From contig CAMYBO010000004.1 in NCBI GenBank assembly GCA_947254045.1, positions 1 to 27,929 on the forward strand: DNA of 27,929 nucleotides, written 5' to 3'. The notes under the pieces are model-generated. The model saw only the letters and a list, made by a program, of their open reading frames with translations. It did not search any database and was not told where the DNA came from. Shown piece after piece: positions 6,193-13,695 of the stretch. The first letter of the stretch is position 1. Every line of letters begins with the position of its first letter. Source of the DNA: an uncultured Granulicatella sp. (lineage in GTDB: Bacteria > Bacillota > Bacilli > Lactobacillales > Aerococcaceae). The translations under genes were made by a program, and so were the position numbers.

Positions 6193-6564
6193 ATGATTCA
6201 ATTTGATAAACGATCGCCGATATATGAACAGATTATTGCGTATGTTAAAAGGCAAATTGTATCGGGTGAATGGGAATTAGGAAGAGAATTGCCAAGTCGA
6301 AGAGAATTCGCTAGTCAGCTCCAAGTCAATCCGAACACTGTTCAAAGGGCATTTCGAGAAATGGAGGAGATGGGATTGATTTCGACAGGAAATAATGTCA
6401 TGAGTCGAGTGACAGATAATCCCCAATTAATTGGGCAATTAAAGCAAGAAATGTTACAAGAAGCAATACAAATTTTTGCAGATTCGATTTATCCATTACA
6501 TGTTTCGAATGAGGAAGTCATAGAACAGTTGGAACAAGCGATGAAGAGAAGAGAGGGAGAGTAG
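6193..6564 (+). CDS. GntR-family regulator, YtrA-like short subfamily
   Basis: 123 residues. The N-terminal winged helix-turn-helix is FDKRSPIYEQIIAYVKRQI, then GELELPS-type LGRELPSRREFASQLQVNPNTVQRAFREMEEMGLI (about residues 35-70). A short C-terminal tail of two helices follows, without a ligand-sensing FCD/UTRA domain. This is the YtrA subfamily, whose genes usually lead operons for ABC exporters and respond to envelope stress or antibiotics. AGGAGGGG (6175-6182) precedes the start. The next gene begins one base after this stop, so they are co-transcribed. The palindrome at 6147-6166 is the probable operator. Confidence 0.93.
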   Translation: MIQFDKRSPIYEQIIAYVKRQIVSGEWELGRELPSRREFASQLQVNPNTVQRAFREMEEMGLISTGNNVMSRVTDNPQLIGQLKQEMLQEAIQIFADSIYPLHVSNEEVIEQLEQAMKRREGE

Positions 6565-6565
6565 C

Positions 6566-7255
6566 ATGTTAGAAGTGAAACATTTACATAAGAGATTTGG
6601 CAACAAAAAGGTGTTGAATGGAATTTCTTTTACAGCAGAACGTGGAGAAATTACCGTATTAATCGGAGTTAATGGGATTGGGAAAACAACGATTATGAAT
6701 ATGATTATGGGACTAATTCCAATCAAAAAAGGGGAAGTAAGTATTGATGGACAAGTCATTAAAGGAGATCGTTCGAAAAAGTTAGCCTACATTTGTGATC
6801 AAATTGTTGTGAATAAGGGCGAAACGATTTTTGAAGCGATGGCTTTTATGAGAACTTTTTATCCGAATTGGAATGATGAGAAAGCTAAAAAATTATTGCA
6901 TTTCTTCAAATTCAAAGGGAATGAAGTGATTCAACAATTATCGAAAGGAAATGTTGCTAAAGTCAACTTGTTATTAGGATTATCTTTAGATGTTGACTTT
7001 GTATTAATGGATGAACCATTTTCTGGAATTGATATTTTTTCAAGAGAGCAAATTGTACAATTATTTACTTCAGATTTATTAGAAGGAATTGGAGTCATTT
7101 TAACCTCTCATGAAATTGAAGATATTGAATATATCGTTGATAAAGCCATATTACTAGACGAAGGAAAAGTAATTAAAGAATTTTATGCAGAACAAGTGCG
7201 TGAAGAAGAAGGTAAATCCATTGTAGATGTGATGAGGGAGGTGTATCAATCATGA
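6566..7255 (+). CDS. ABC transporter ATP-binding protein of the GntR-linked operon
   Basis: 229 residues, one nucleotide-binding domain. The Walker A is GVNGIGKTT (34-42), with Ile where most ABC proteins have Ala. The signature is LSKGN (125-129) instead of LSGGQ, Walker B is VDFVLMDE (143-150), the D-loop region is PFSGID and the H-loop His is 182 (TSHE). This fits the exporter-type ATPases (YtrB/YhcG/CcmA-like) that follow YtrA-type repressors. It starts one base after the repressor gene, and its TGA stop overlaps the permease ATG (7252-7255). The substrate is unknown. Confidence 0.93.
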   Translation: MLEVKHLHKRFGNKKVLNGISFTAERGEITVLIGVNGIGKTTIMNMIMGLIPIKKGEVSIDGQVIKGDRSKKLAYICDQIVVNKGETIFEAMAFMRTFYPNWNDEKAKKLLHFFKFKGNEVIQQLSKGNVAKVNLLLGLSLDVDFVLMDEPFSGIDIFSREQIVQLFTSDLLEGIGVILTSHEIEDIEYIVDKAILLDEGKVIKEFYAEQVREEEGKSIVDVMREVYQS

Positions 7256-8046
7256 AAAAGATTTTTAATTTATGGTTGTATGAGTTGGGAAAAAGTAAAT
7301 TTATGTTAGGATTTCTAACGATTGTATTCTTTGTAATACAGGTATTAGTTCATTTAATTCGAATTTTAAAGGTGAATCCTAAAAATGTTAATACAGATGA
7401 TATAAGAAGTGTGACGGATTTAGTGCTATCAAGATTGGGAATGAATTTATCTCTGATGGCAGCTTTTATCATTATTATCATTGCTTCTGTTTATATTTGG
7501 GTCAAAGAATTCCGTAGTAAAGGAAATTTTATTAATCGATTATTCATTTTACCTGGAAATCGAATGCAAGTGTATTTTGCAAAATTTTTAACGATTTTGT
7601 CTTACATTTTAGTACTTCAAATAACACAATTTATCATTCTTGGGGTGAATAAGGCGCTACTAATTTGGAGATTCCCAGTTTTAGCAGATCATATTCATTA
7701 TACCGACTTCTTAAATTCGGGTTCAATGTTACATTATTTATTACCGTTAAATGGAACTGCCTATTTGTATTGTATGGCATTTTTAATGGTTGTCATTGTT
7801 TTCTTCTTCCAATTTGCGATTTTAGAAGAAGGGTTGAAAGCATATGGTTGGGCATTGATGGTGGCATCTTTAGTGGGATACTTTGTTATTTGTTGTTTAA
7901 TTTTAACAAGTTATATGCAATTGATGATGCATTTATCTCTTACTCAAACGGAGCAATATTTTATGACAATGTTGTATGCAGTTGGATTTATGGGGATTCA
8001 TTGGTTAGTTGATTATTATTTATTAGAACGTAAAGTCAGTGTTTAA
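7252..8046 (+). CDS. ABC-2-like membrane permease subunit
   Basis: 264 residues, about six hydrophobic segments: near 16-37, 68-90, 110-135, 160-190, 200-230 and 235-255. MKKIFNLWLYELGKSKFMLGF at the start and an IIIIIASVYIWVKEFRSKGNF stretch in the second helix resemble ABC-2-type membrane proteins. It is the obvious partner of the ATPase, whose stop codon it overlaps by ATGA. One permease gene implies a homodimer, or help from the next gene product. The sequence is poorly conserved and I cannot name a substrate. Confidence 0.8.
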   Translation: MKKIFNLWLYELGKSKFMLGFLTIVFFVIQVLVHLIRILKVNPKNVNTDDIRSVTDLVLSRLGMNLSLMAAFIIIIIASVYIWVKEFRSKGNFINRLFILPGNRMQVYFAKFLTILSYILVLQITQFIILGVNKALLIWRFPVLADHIHYTDFLNSGSMLHYLLPLNGTAYLYCMAFLMVVIVFFFQFAILEEGLKAYGWALMVASLVGYFVICCLILTSYMQLMMHLSLTQTEQYFMTMLYAVGFMGIHWLVDYYLLERKVSV

Positions 8047-8059
8047 TGGGGGTGAGAAT

Positions 8060-9295
8060 ATGAAATCAATTAAATTTGCATGGGGATTACTTGTAATGGT
8101 TGTTGGGTTTCTAGTTTTAGGAATTGGGAATATGGTTTGGACGTCAATGTCAGATGCTCCATATACAATAGAATCTTCAGCAGAAGGCAATCAATATTTA
8201 AAAGGGACGGTTTTTGAAGTAGGAAAAGAAGGCGCAGGAAAAATCAGTAATAGTGTTTCGACATCAGCCATTGTTGATGGGAAAGTGGAAAAATTATTTC
8301 AAACATTAGGGACTTGGAATGGGCAGATGAGAGAACAAGCGATATTAAGTCGTATTCCTCTTTTAGAACGTTCATTACTTGTCAGTCATAGACATGTATT
8401 ACAATTAGACAATTCTTCACTATTTTATGATATTCATTGGGATTCATATTTTAGGGATTCATATTTTAGTAATACTGGAGACTTTACATTTAATTATGCG
8501 ATGTACTCGAATGAAAATAAACGAATCATTGAAAAACAAATTCCGATTCATTTAGATGAACCATTTGGCTGGGGAGAAGAACCAATCTTCCAACGTAAGG
8601 GAAAAGAATTAGGAGTCATTATTCCTTTTATAGAAATAAAATCGAGTGAAAGAAAATTCGTGAAATTTATTTTATCTTTTGAAGAAGGTACTGTGAAAGA
8701 TGTGGGAGAATTAACACTTGAAAAAGATAGTTTAATCTTCAATGCAGCATTTGGAAATCATTCTTATAATCCAGAAACAATTGTGTTTAATGTTCTTCCT
8801 TTAAAAGATGGGGGAAAACCTTCTGAAAAACCAGAGGAAGAAGAGTATTATCAATATGATTTATTTACAAATACATTCCGTAAATTGGATATTCATTCAC
8901 TAAATAATGCAGCAAGCTTTTACATCTCAGGTTCTCAAATTTATGCAGTAGAAACGGCTCATCCAAGAGTAAGTGGTAGAAAATCAGGAAGAGGCCATGC
9001 GGTTGAACGTCCGGAATATGTTACGGCTAAAGATCGTCAAGCAGAATTAGAAACAGTGTATCGTGCTACAGCAGACTTATCTTTCGAAAAAATTGGTACA
9101 CTGCAACGTGATCCATATTCTACAGGAGAACTTTTAAACAAAGATACATTTGTCTATGTCGGACTCGATCAAGGTCAAAATGCACTTCGAGTATTTGATT
9201 TGAATAAGAAAGAAGAAGTTTTCTCAGCGAAAATCACACCAAAAGCAGATGCGAAGTTGTATTTCCAAAGAAAACGTGATTATGTGATTTACTAA
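8060..9295 (+). CDS. Uncharacterised membrane-anchored protein of the GntR-ABC operon
   Basis: 411 residues that I do not recognise. One N-terminal membrane helix (about residues 7-30, FAWGLLVMVVGFLVLGIGNMVW) is followed by a large polar part, probably outside the cell. The latter half has repeated short strand patterns ending in acidic turns (YQYDLFTNTFRKLDI, LRVFDLNKKEEVFSAKI), which recall beta-propeller blades, but this is only an impression. HWDSYFRDSYFS comes from an exact 15-bp tandem duplication (8439-8468). A charged linker GGKPSEKPEEEEYYQYD lies near 255-271. The ATG at 8060 follows GGGGGTGAG; an in-frame GTG at 8039 overlaps the permease and has no ribosome site. It sits 13 bases after the permease gene and last in the operon, so it is likely an accessory or sensing part of that transporter. 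Confidence 0.82.
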   Translation: MKSIKFAWGLLVMVVGFLVLGIGNMVWTSMSDAPYTIESSAEGNQYLKGTVFEVGKEGAGKISNSVSTSAIVDGKVEKLFQTLGTWNGQMREQAILSRIPLLERSLLVSHRHVLQLDNSSLFYDIHWDSYFRDSYFSNTGDFTFNYAMYSNENKRIIEKQIPIHLDEPFGWGEEPIFQRKGKELGVIIPFIEIKSSERKFVKFILSFEEGTVKDVGELTLEKDSLIFNAAFGNHSYNPETIVFNVLPLKDGGKPSEKPEEEEYYQYDLFTNTFRKLDIHSLNNAASFYISGSQIYAVETAHPRVSGRKSGRGHAVERPEYVTAKDRQAELETVYRATADLSFEKIGTLQRDPYSTGELLNKDTFVYVGLDQGQNALRVFDLNKKEEVFSAKITPKADAKLYFQRKRDYVIY

Positions 9296-9312
9296 AGCAT
9301 TATTGTTTAAGA

Positions 9313-9366
9313 TAAATAGGGTGGTTGTCCAAGAAGGATGACGGTGCGACTCTGTCCGACTATTTA
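9313..9366 (+). ncRNA. Unassigned structured RNA-like element upstream of a terminator
   Basis: TAAATAG (9313-9319) pairs perfectly with CTATTTA (9360-9366), enclosing 40 GC-richer bases. Inside, TTGTCC (9325-9330) can pair with GGATGA (9336-9341) around AAGAA, and CGG/GAC with GTC/CCG in 9342-9358. ACGGTGC (9341-9347) could alternatively pair with GCA and CCGT of the terminator arm (9374-9381), a riboswitch-like switch. I do not recognise an Rfam class. It could be the operon's 3' UTR, a small RNA, or a regulator; the next gene has its own promoter downstream. Confidence 0.35.
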
Positions 9367-9371
9367 TTGAC

Positions 9372-9397
9372 GGCACTCCGTATGGGGTGCCTTTTTT
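9372..9397 (+). terminator. Rho-independent terminator after the GntR-ABC operon
   Basis: GGCACTCC (9372-9379) with GGGGTGCC (9384-9391), loop GTAT, one G-T pair, followed by six T. Confidence 0.92.
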
Positions 9398-9413
9398 GAT
9401 TATTTTATTCCAT

Positions 9414-9463
9414 TTGACAAAGTATAGCTTATAAAGTAAAATACTGATTGTTATTTTAAAATA
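9414..9463 (+). promoter_or_regulatory. mntH promoter with a downstream AT palindrome
   Basis: Perfect TTGACA (9414-9419), 17-base spacer, TAAAAT (9437-9442). TATTTTAAAATA (9452-9463), a perfect palindrome, sits at the expected transcription start. It could be a metal-regulator (MntR/DtxR-type) operator, but AT palindromes also occur by chance. Confidence 0.75.
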
Positions 9464-9485
9464 GTACGTTTGGAAAGGTGATGAA

Positions 9486-10847
9486 ATGCTTTTTAGAGAT
9501 ATATTACATAAAGGTGAAGAAGAGTTAGAAATAGCTTCTCAATTATCCTTACAAGAAATTAATAATACCGTTGAAATTCCAAAAGAAGGTAGCCTTTTGA
9601 AGAAAGTTTTAGCCTATAGTGGACCAGGAGCTTTAGTGGCGGTTGGATATATGGATCCTGGAAATTGGATTACATCGATTGCTGGTGGGGCGCAATATGC
9701 GTATAGTTTATTATTCGTTACTTTAATCTCCAACTTAATTGCGATGTTACTCCAATCGATGGCCGTTCGTCTGGGGATTGTCACAGGAATGGACTTAGCT
9801 CAAGCGACTCGAAAACATACAGGAAATAAGATGGGATTCGTTCTATGGGTCATTACAGAACTTGCTATTATGGCTACAGATATTGCTGAAATTATTGGGA
9901 GTGCGGTTGCGTTAAATCTTTTATTCAAGATTCCAATATTATTGGGAGTCTTTATTACGATTTTTGATGTGTTTTTATTACTATTATTAGCACATTTTGG
10001 CTTTAGAAAAATAGAATCCATCGTGTCAGCACTAATCTTTACTATTTTGGCGATTTTCTTATACGAAGTTATATTAGCAAATCCTCATATGGGAGCGTTA
10101 ATGAATGGATTCATCCCTAGTAAAGAAGTCGTTAGCAATAAAGGAGAATTATTTATTGCACTTGGAATTGTTGGAGCAACTGTTATGCCACACAATCTCT
10201 ACTTACATTCTTCGATTGTTCAAGCAAGACGCTATGATAGAAATGATGATGCAAGTAAGAAAGAAGCGATTCGTTTTTCAACGATTGATTCAAACATTCA
10301 ACTGTCGATTGCTTTTGTCATTAATTGTTTATTATTAGTACTTGGAGCAGCATTGTTTTATGGTCATGGAGAAAGTTTAGGTCATTTTACAGATTTATTT
10401 GATGCGTTACAAGATAGTACTATTGTTGGAGCAATAGCTTCACCAGTTCTCAGTATACTATTTGCAATAGCTCTTTTAGCATCTGGACAAAATTCAACGA
10501 TTACGGGAACTTTATCGGGACAAATTGTGATGGAAGGATTTATTCATTTAAAAATCCCACTGTGGCTAAGAAGAATGCTTACTCGAGTCATTGCTGTGTT
10601 ACCAGTTATTATTTGTTTACTTATTTTTGGAGATAGCGAACAAGCAATTGAAAGCTTATTGATTTATACTCAAGTGTTTCTAAGTGTCGCTCTTCCAATT
10701 TCAATTATCCCTCTAACACTGTATACATCAGATAAGAAGTTGATGGGAGAATTTGTCATTAAACCATGGATGAAGATATTAGCGTGGATTTGTTCGGTGC
10801 TATTAATCATCTTAAATTTCTGGTTAATTATTTCTACTTTGTTATAG
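9486..10847 (+). CDS. mntH: NRAMP-family divalent metal transporter (MntH-like)
   Basis: 453 residues, about eleven membrane helices, the normal bacterial NRAMP length. The metal site is complete: DPGN in helix 1 (residues 57-60, GYMDPGNWITSI) and MPHN in helix 6 (234-237, GATVMPHNLYLHSS). These proteins take up Mn(II) (also Fe(II) and others) with protons across the cytoplasmic membrane. A 40-residue cytoplasmic N-terminus precedes helix 1. AAGGTG lies five bases before the ATG at 9486; an ATG at 9481 touches it and is out of frame. It is monocistronic with a strong promoter. No metal regulator gene is adjacent. Confidence 0.95.
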   Translation: MLFRDILHKGEEELEIASQLSLQEINNTVEIPKEGSLLKKVLAYSGPGALVAVGYMDPGNWITSIAGGAQYAYSLLFVTLISNLIAMLLQSMAVRLGIVTGMDLAQATRKHTGNKMGFVLWVITELAIMATDIAEIIGSAVALNLLFKIPILLGVFITIFDVFLLLLLAHFGFRKIESIVSALIFTILAIFLYEVILANPHMGALMNGFIPSKEVVSNKGELFIALGIVGATVMPHNLYLHSSIVQARRYDRNDDASKKEAIRFSTIDSNIQLSIAFVINCLLLVLGAALFYGHGESLGHFTDLFDALQDSTIVGAIASPVLSILFAIALLASGQNSTITGTLSGQIVMEGFIHLKIPLWLRRMLTRVIAVLPVIICLLIFGDSEQAIESLLIYTQVFLSVALPISIIPLTLYTSDKKLMGEFVIKPWMKILAWICSVLLIILNFWLIISTLL

Positions 10848-10869
10848 AGAAAAGTATGTATAGAATTAA

Positions 10870-10897
10870 TTGAAAACTTCATAAAAAAGGCTATAAT
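10870..10897 (+). promoter_or_regulatory. Promoter of the small membrane-protein gene
   Basis: TTGAAA (10870-10875), 16-base spacer, perfect TATAAT (10892-10897), about 33 bases before the start codon. Confidence 0.75.
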
Positions 10898-10929
10898 AAC
10901 GTTGAGGATAGAAAAAGGAAGAATTCAAT

Positions 10930-11178
10930 ATGGCAAAAGTAAACTATGAAGGTCCAGAACAATTTAGACCATTAGGAGCGTGGGAATATTTTTGATATTC
11001 CATTCTTTACAGTATTCCACTGATAGGGTTTATGATGATGATTATTTTTAGTTTTAACGATTCAAATATCAATCGCAGAAATTTTTCAAGAGCATTCTTT
11101 TGTGGACTTATCGTGTTTATCGCTGTAATGGCGTTGTTAGTTGCTACAGGATTTTTTACACACTTAGTAAATCAATAA
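10930..11178 (+). pseudogene. Small two-helix membrane protein, broken by one in-frame TGA
   Basis: The frame reads MAKVNYEGPEQFRPLGAWEY-F then TGA (10993-10995). It continues without a break as YSILYSIPLIGFMMMIIFSF, then NDSNINRRNFSRAFFCG and a second helix LIVFIAVMALLVATGFF, stopping at 11176-11178 (82 codons in all). The two halves together look like a common small Firmicutes membrane-protein family. As I recall that family, a Gly follows the aromatic pair before YS, so GGA to TGA is a one-base change. Promoter, ribosome site (AAGGAAG) and the rest of the frame are intact, suggesting a recent nonsense mutation or a base-call error. TGA is a genuine stop elsewhere here (7253-7255), so recoding is unlikely. 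Function unknown. Confidence 0.8.
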
Positions 11179-11202
11179 TTTAGAAATTATCGTTAACAAA
11201 AA

Positions 11203-11226
11203 AGAGCATTCCGTTTGGGATGCTCT
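11203..11226. terminator. Bidirectional terminator between convergent genes
   Basis: AGAGCATTCC (11203-11212) pairs with GGGATGCTCT (11217-11226) with one G-T pair and loop GTTT. It is flanked by A-run and T-run, serving the broken small gene and the minus-strand ArAE gene. Confidence 0.85.
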
Positions 11227-11722
11227 ATTTTTCTTGTAAATGTGGACTTGGTAATAGTCGGTTTACAATCATCGCAATCACTGCTCCAATTAATGTATCT
11301 AATACCCGCTGAATCGCATATTCTACATTCACGGCTGCTTCGATATTGTAAAAAATTACTAAGAAAGTTGCTGAAGAGTTAATGACCGCTGTTTTGTTGA
11401 ATCGATTGCAAAATAAAATTAATAAAATAATTCCAAGAGGAACTAATAGTAAGTCAGTGTAGTCTGGAAGAGTGAAATATCGATATGATTGAAGAAGGAT
11501 AATGGCTAATATCCCTCCTGACATATTTCCATAAAAGCGAGAAATTCCAAATTTCCAAGTTTGTTTATGATTCGTTCTTAAACTAAATACGGCAGATAAC
11601 ACTGCCAACATTGGAGACCCACGATGAAGTACTTTAAAAAGAACAATACAAATAAATGCAGATATGGCTGTTTTTAAAGTTCGGAGTCCAATGTGCAAAG
11701 GACTTTGTTGTTGATTAGGCAC
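11225..11722 (-). CDS. ArAE/FUSC-type membrane protein (aromatic acid exporter family)
   Basis: 165 residues: MPNQQQSPLHIGLRTLKTAIS, then about four to five hydrophobic segments. GLRTLKTAISAFICIVLF, SPMLAVLSAVFSLRTNHKQTWKFGISRFYGNMSGGILAI and the final LDTLIGAVIAMIVNRLLPSPH are typical of the short N-terminal membrane unit of the ArAE/DUF939 group (YgaE/YqjA-like). It lacks the cytoplasmic C-terminal part of longer members, which is common for this short form. A role in exporting aromatic or other small molecules is family-level inference only. GTG start at 11722 with GAGGTG five bases before it. Confidence 0.83.
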   Translation of the reverse strand: MPNQQQSPLHIGLRTLKTAISAFICIVLFKVLHRGSPMLAVLSAVFSLRTNHKQTWKFGISRFYGNMSGGILAIILLQSYRYFTLPDYTDLLLVPLGIILLILFCNRFNKTAVINSSATFLVIFYNIEAAVNVEYAIQRVLDTLIGAVIAMIVNRLLPSPHLQEK

Positions 11723-11753
11723 ACTTTCACCTCATTGTTTAAAATTCTTGAAT

Positions 11754-11782
11754 ATCATATCATAAATTGTATAAAGCGACAA
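11754..11782 (-). promoter_or_regulatory. Probable promoter of the ArAE gene
   Basis: Minus strand TTGTCG (11777-11782), 17 bases, TATGAT (11754-11759). Confidence 0.5.
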
Positions 11783-11907
11783 CGAGTAAGAATGTCGATT
11801 AAAGTCAGATTGAAAATGTAATTAATTTTATAAAAAACATGGAAAATTCAAGCGTAAAATTAAGGTTTATGATAGAATTAGAGGTATGTATAGAAAGTGG
11901 TGTTGCT

Positions 11908-12549
11908 GTGGGAAGACGAAAATCAATCAAATGGAAATCGCATATGAAATTAGGGGTTAAGAGATTGACGTTAGGAATCGTTTTAGTATTCGTAGCGATT
12001 TGTAGTGTGATTATTATGGGGACGCTACAGTTCCAAGAAACAAGACAAGACCCTACAGAAATTGCACACCAACAATTTATTCAAACGCTTGTCCCGTCTT
12101 CTCAAAAAGCATATCAATTATATAAAGTTTTACCGAGTATTAGTTTAGCTCAGGCTATATTAGAATCTGATTGGGGAGAAAGCGGACTTTCAAAGGACTA
12201 TTATAATTTATATGGGATGAAGGCTGGTGCTACAGAACCGAGTGTCCAATTAGAAACGAGTGAATTTATCAATGGGCAATGGATCACCATTATGGCACCT
12301 TTTCGAGTTTATAATAGTTGGGCAGAATCCGTGGAAGCTCACGCTAAGTTATTAACGTATGGAGTGGACTGGAACCCCAAACTATATGAGCCTGTTTTAA
12401 AAGCAAAAAATTATAAAGAAGCAGCACACGCCCTTCAAAAAGCAGGATATGCTACAGATCCAACTTATGAACAAAAAATTATTAAGGTTATTGAATCATA
12501 TCATTTATCACAATATGATCACCTTCAAGAAAAATCTGTAAAGGAGTAG
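11908..12549 (+). CDS. Membrane-anchored GH73 N-acetylglucosaminidase (peptidoglycan hydrolase)
   Basis: 213 residues from the GTG at 11908. A basic N-terminus and one helix (LGIVLVFVAICSVIIMG) anchor it outside the membrane. A glucosaminidase domain (PF01832) follows: ISLAQAILESDWGESGLSKD with the catalytic Glu in ILES, NLYGMKAG, APFRVYNSWAESVEAHAKLL, YKEAAHALQKAGYATDPTYE. GH73 enzymes cut the GlcNAc-MurNAc bond of peptidoglycan. There is no LysM, SH3 or choline-binding repeat, so it acts near the membrane. The frame is open back to an ATG at 11839, but that adds an implausible leader before the helix, has no ribosome site, and a possible -10 (TATGAT, 11868-11873) lies within it. The start is therefore uncertain. 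The next gene follows after 7 bases. Confidence 0.88.
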   Translation: MGRRKSIKWKSHMKLGVKRLTLGIVLVFVAICSVIIMGTLQFQETRQDPTEIAHQQFIQTLVPSSQKAYQLYKVLPSISLAQAILESDWGESGLSKDYYNLYGMKAGATEPSVQLETSEFINGQWITIMAPFRVYNSWAESVEAHAKLLTYGVDWNPKLYEPVLKAKNYKEAAHALQKAGYATDPTYEQKIIKVIESYHLSQYDHLQEKSVKE

Positions 12550-12556
12550 AAAACAC

Positions 12557-13669
12557 ATGAGTCAATTATTACCAGGAAGTATTATTGGAATTATTGGTGG
12601 AGATGCTCAAATTTCATCCGTGATTTTAATGGCGAAACGTTTAGGGTATCGTGTTCACCATTTCCGCGAAGAAGATGAACTTAGTGTTTTGTTAGCAGAT
12701 AAAGAAGTGATTGCTCGTTATTCTGATAAACAAGCTTTATCAGATTTTGCCATGCAAGTGGATACGATTGATGTTTTAACAAATCAAATTGAAATAGATA
12801 CGATTATCGCCTTAAGTGGGAAAACTCGTTATTATCAATCGTTTGAATTAGCAGAAATTTCTCAAAATCGTATGGTTGAAAAGTTATTTTTAGAAGAACA
12901 TGCGATTAATGTAGCACCATATGGAATGATTACAAGTATTGGTGAGTTACCAAGTTTACTATCGAGTATTGGATTTCCTGCTATATTAGAGACAAATCGT
13001 TTCGATAAAAAACAAAAGGAAATAATGATTTATGACCATGATATGGATGATCATGTATTCCAACTAGTAGAGGAACAATCTTGTATGGTGACGGCATATG
13101 TTCCCGGTCAACGTCATTTTAGTTTAACGATTCTTCGAGATTATGAAGATCACATTACGATTTTACCGATTACGGAAGATGTGTATGTAGATGGAAAATT
13201 AAAATATTCAATTGCCTCAAAACGAATGAATCCTGAATGGGTTGGAGAGCTTCGTACAATTGCATCAAAAATTATGCGTTCCATTTCAGGGTCAACACTT
13301 GTATCGATTCAAGTGGTAATGGCAAAAAGTGGTATTTTCTATGTGAAAAAAGTGAATCAATTACCGCTGCTTCAACATCAATTTAGTGCTAAACAAATTC
13401 CCCAATCGTTTAGTGAAATTATTTTGCGATTGGCAACAGGGCTAGGTGTATTAGAAAGTGGTCTGATTGAAGAAGGGTTAATTGTTCCGATTTATCAAGA
13501 AATGTTAGAAAAAGCGTATGTTTTAACGGTTTTAAAACCACACTGGGAATTTGAATATTTCCAAGTTGAAGGTGGAAACCTCCAAGAAGCAGTCGGAGTG
13601 ATTCGATTAACAGGTGCTTCAAGTGTGGATTTAGTAAATGAATTAGAATTAAGTGGATTACACGATTAG
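12557..13669 (+). CDS. PurK-like ATP-grasp protein, probably catalytically degenerate
   Basis: 370 residues that follow the layout of N5-carboxyaminoimidazole ribonucleotide synthetase (PurK): LLPGSIIGIIGGDAQISSV at the N-terminus (PurK usually GGGQLGRM), QNRMVEKLFLEEHAINVAPY, GFPAILETNRFDKKQKEIMI, VPGQRHFSLTILRDYEDHI, VDGKLKYSIASKRMN, FSEIILRLATGL. Key PurK features have decayed. The GYDGKGQ nucleotide loop is replaced by FDKKQKE. The metal-binding Glu and Asn-Glu pair near the end of the ATP-grasp fold read IQVV and KKVNQLPLL. No other pur genes are nearby. It starts 7 bases after the glucosaminidase and lies 26 bases before pcrA, so it may serve a different, perhaps regulatory, role. I would not assign PurK activity. 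Confidence 0.75.
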   Translation: MSQLLPGSIIGIIGGDAQISSVILMAKRLGYRVHHFREEDELSVLLADKEVIARYSDKQALSDFAMQVDTIDVLTNQIEIDTIIALSGKTRYYQSFELAEISQNRMVEKLFLEEHAINVAPYGMITSIGELPSLLSSIGFPAILETNRFDKKQKEIMIYDHDMDDHVFQLVEEQSCMVTAYVPGQRHFSLTILRDYEDHITILPITEDVYVDGKLKYSIASKRMNPEWVGELRTIASKIMRSISGSTLVSIQVVMAKSGIFYVKKVNQLPLLQHQFSAKQIPQSFSEIILRLATGLGVLESGLIEEGLIVPIYQEMLEKAYVLTVLKPHWEFEYFQVEGGNLQEAVGVIRLTGASSVDLVNELELSGLHD

Positions 13670-13695
13670 AATGTAACAAGAGAAAGGATGACTTT

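Noticed and set aside
9318..9397. T-box leader suggested by AGGGTGG before a terminator
   Set aside because: Only the AGGGTGG heptamer matches; the required following ACCGCG and the upstream specifier stem are absent, and the downstream gene is a metal transporter with its own promoter.
9313..9485. yybP-ykoY manganese riboswitch upstream of mntH
   Set aside because: The conserved blocks of that aptamer are not present, and the element ends in a terminator before the mntH promoter.
10930..11178. TGA read as glycine or selenocysteine
   Set aside because: TGA is a normal stop for other genes in the window (for example 7253-7255), there is no SECIS-like hairpin after it, and the family is not a selenoprotein; a point change is simpler.
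13419..13679. Minus-strand and other-frame reading frames over housekeeping genes (here and at 15000-15224, 16723-17578, 21117-21980, 25357-25602)
   Set aside because: They are antisense shadows of strongly supported genes, with no ribosome sites and low-complexity or unlikely translations.
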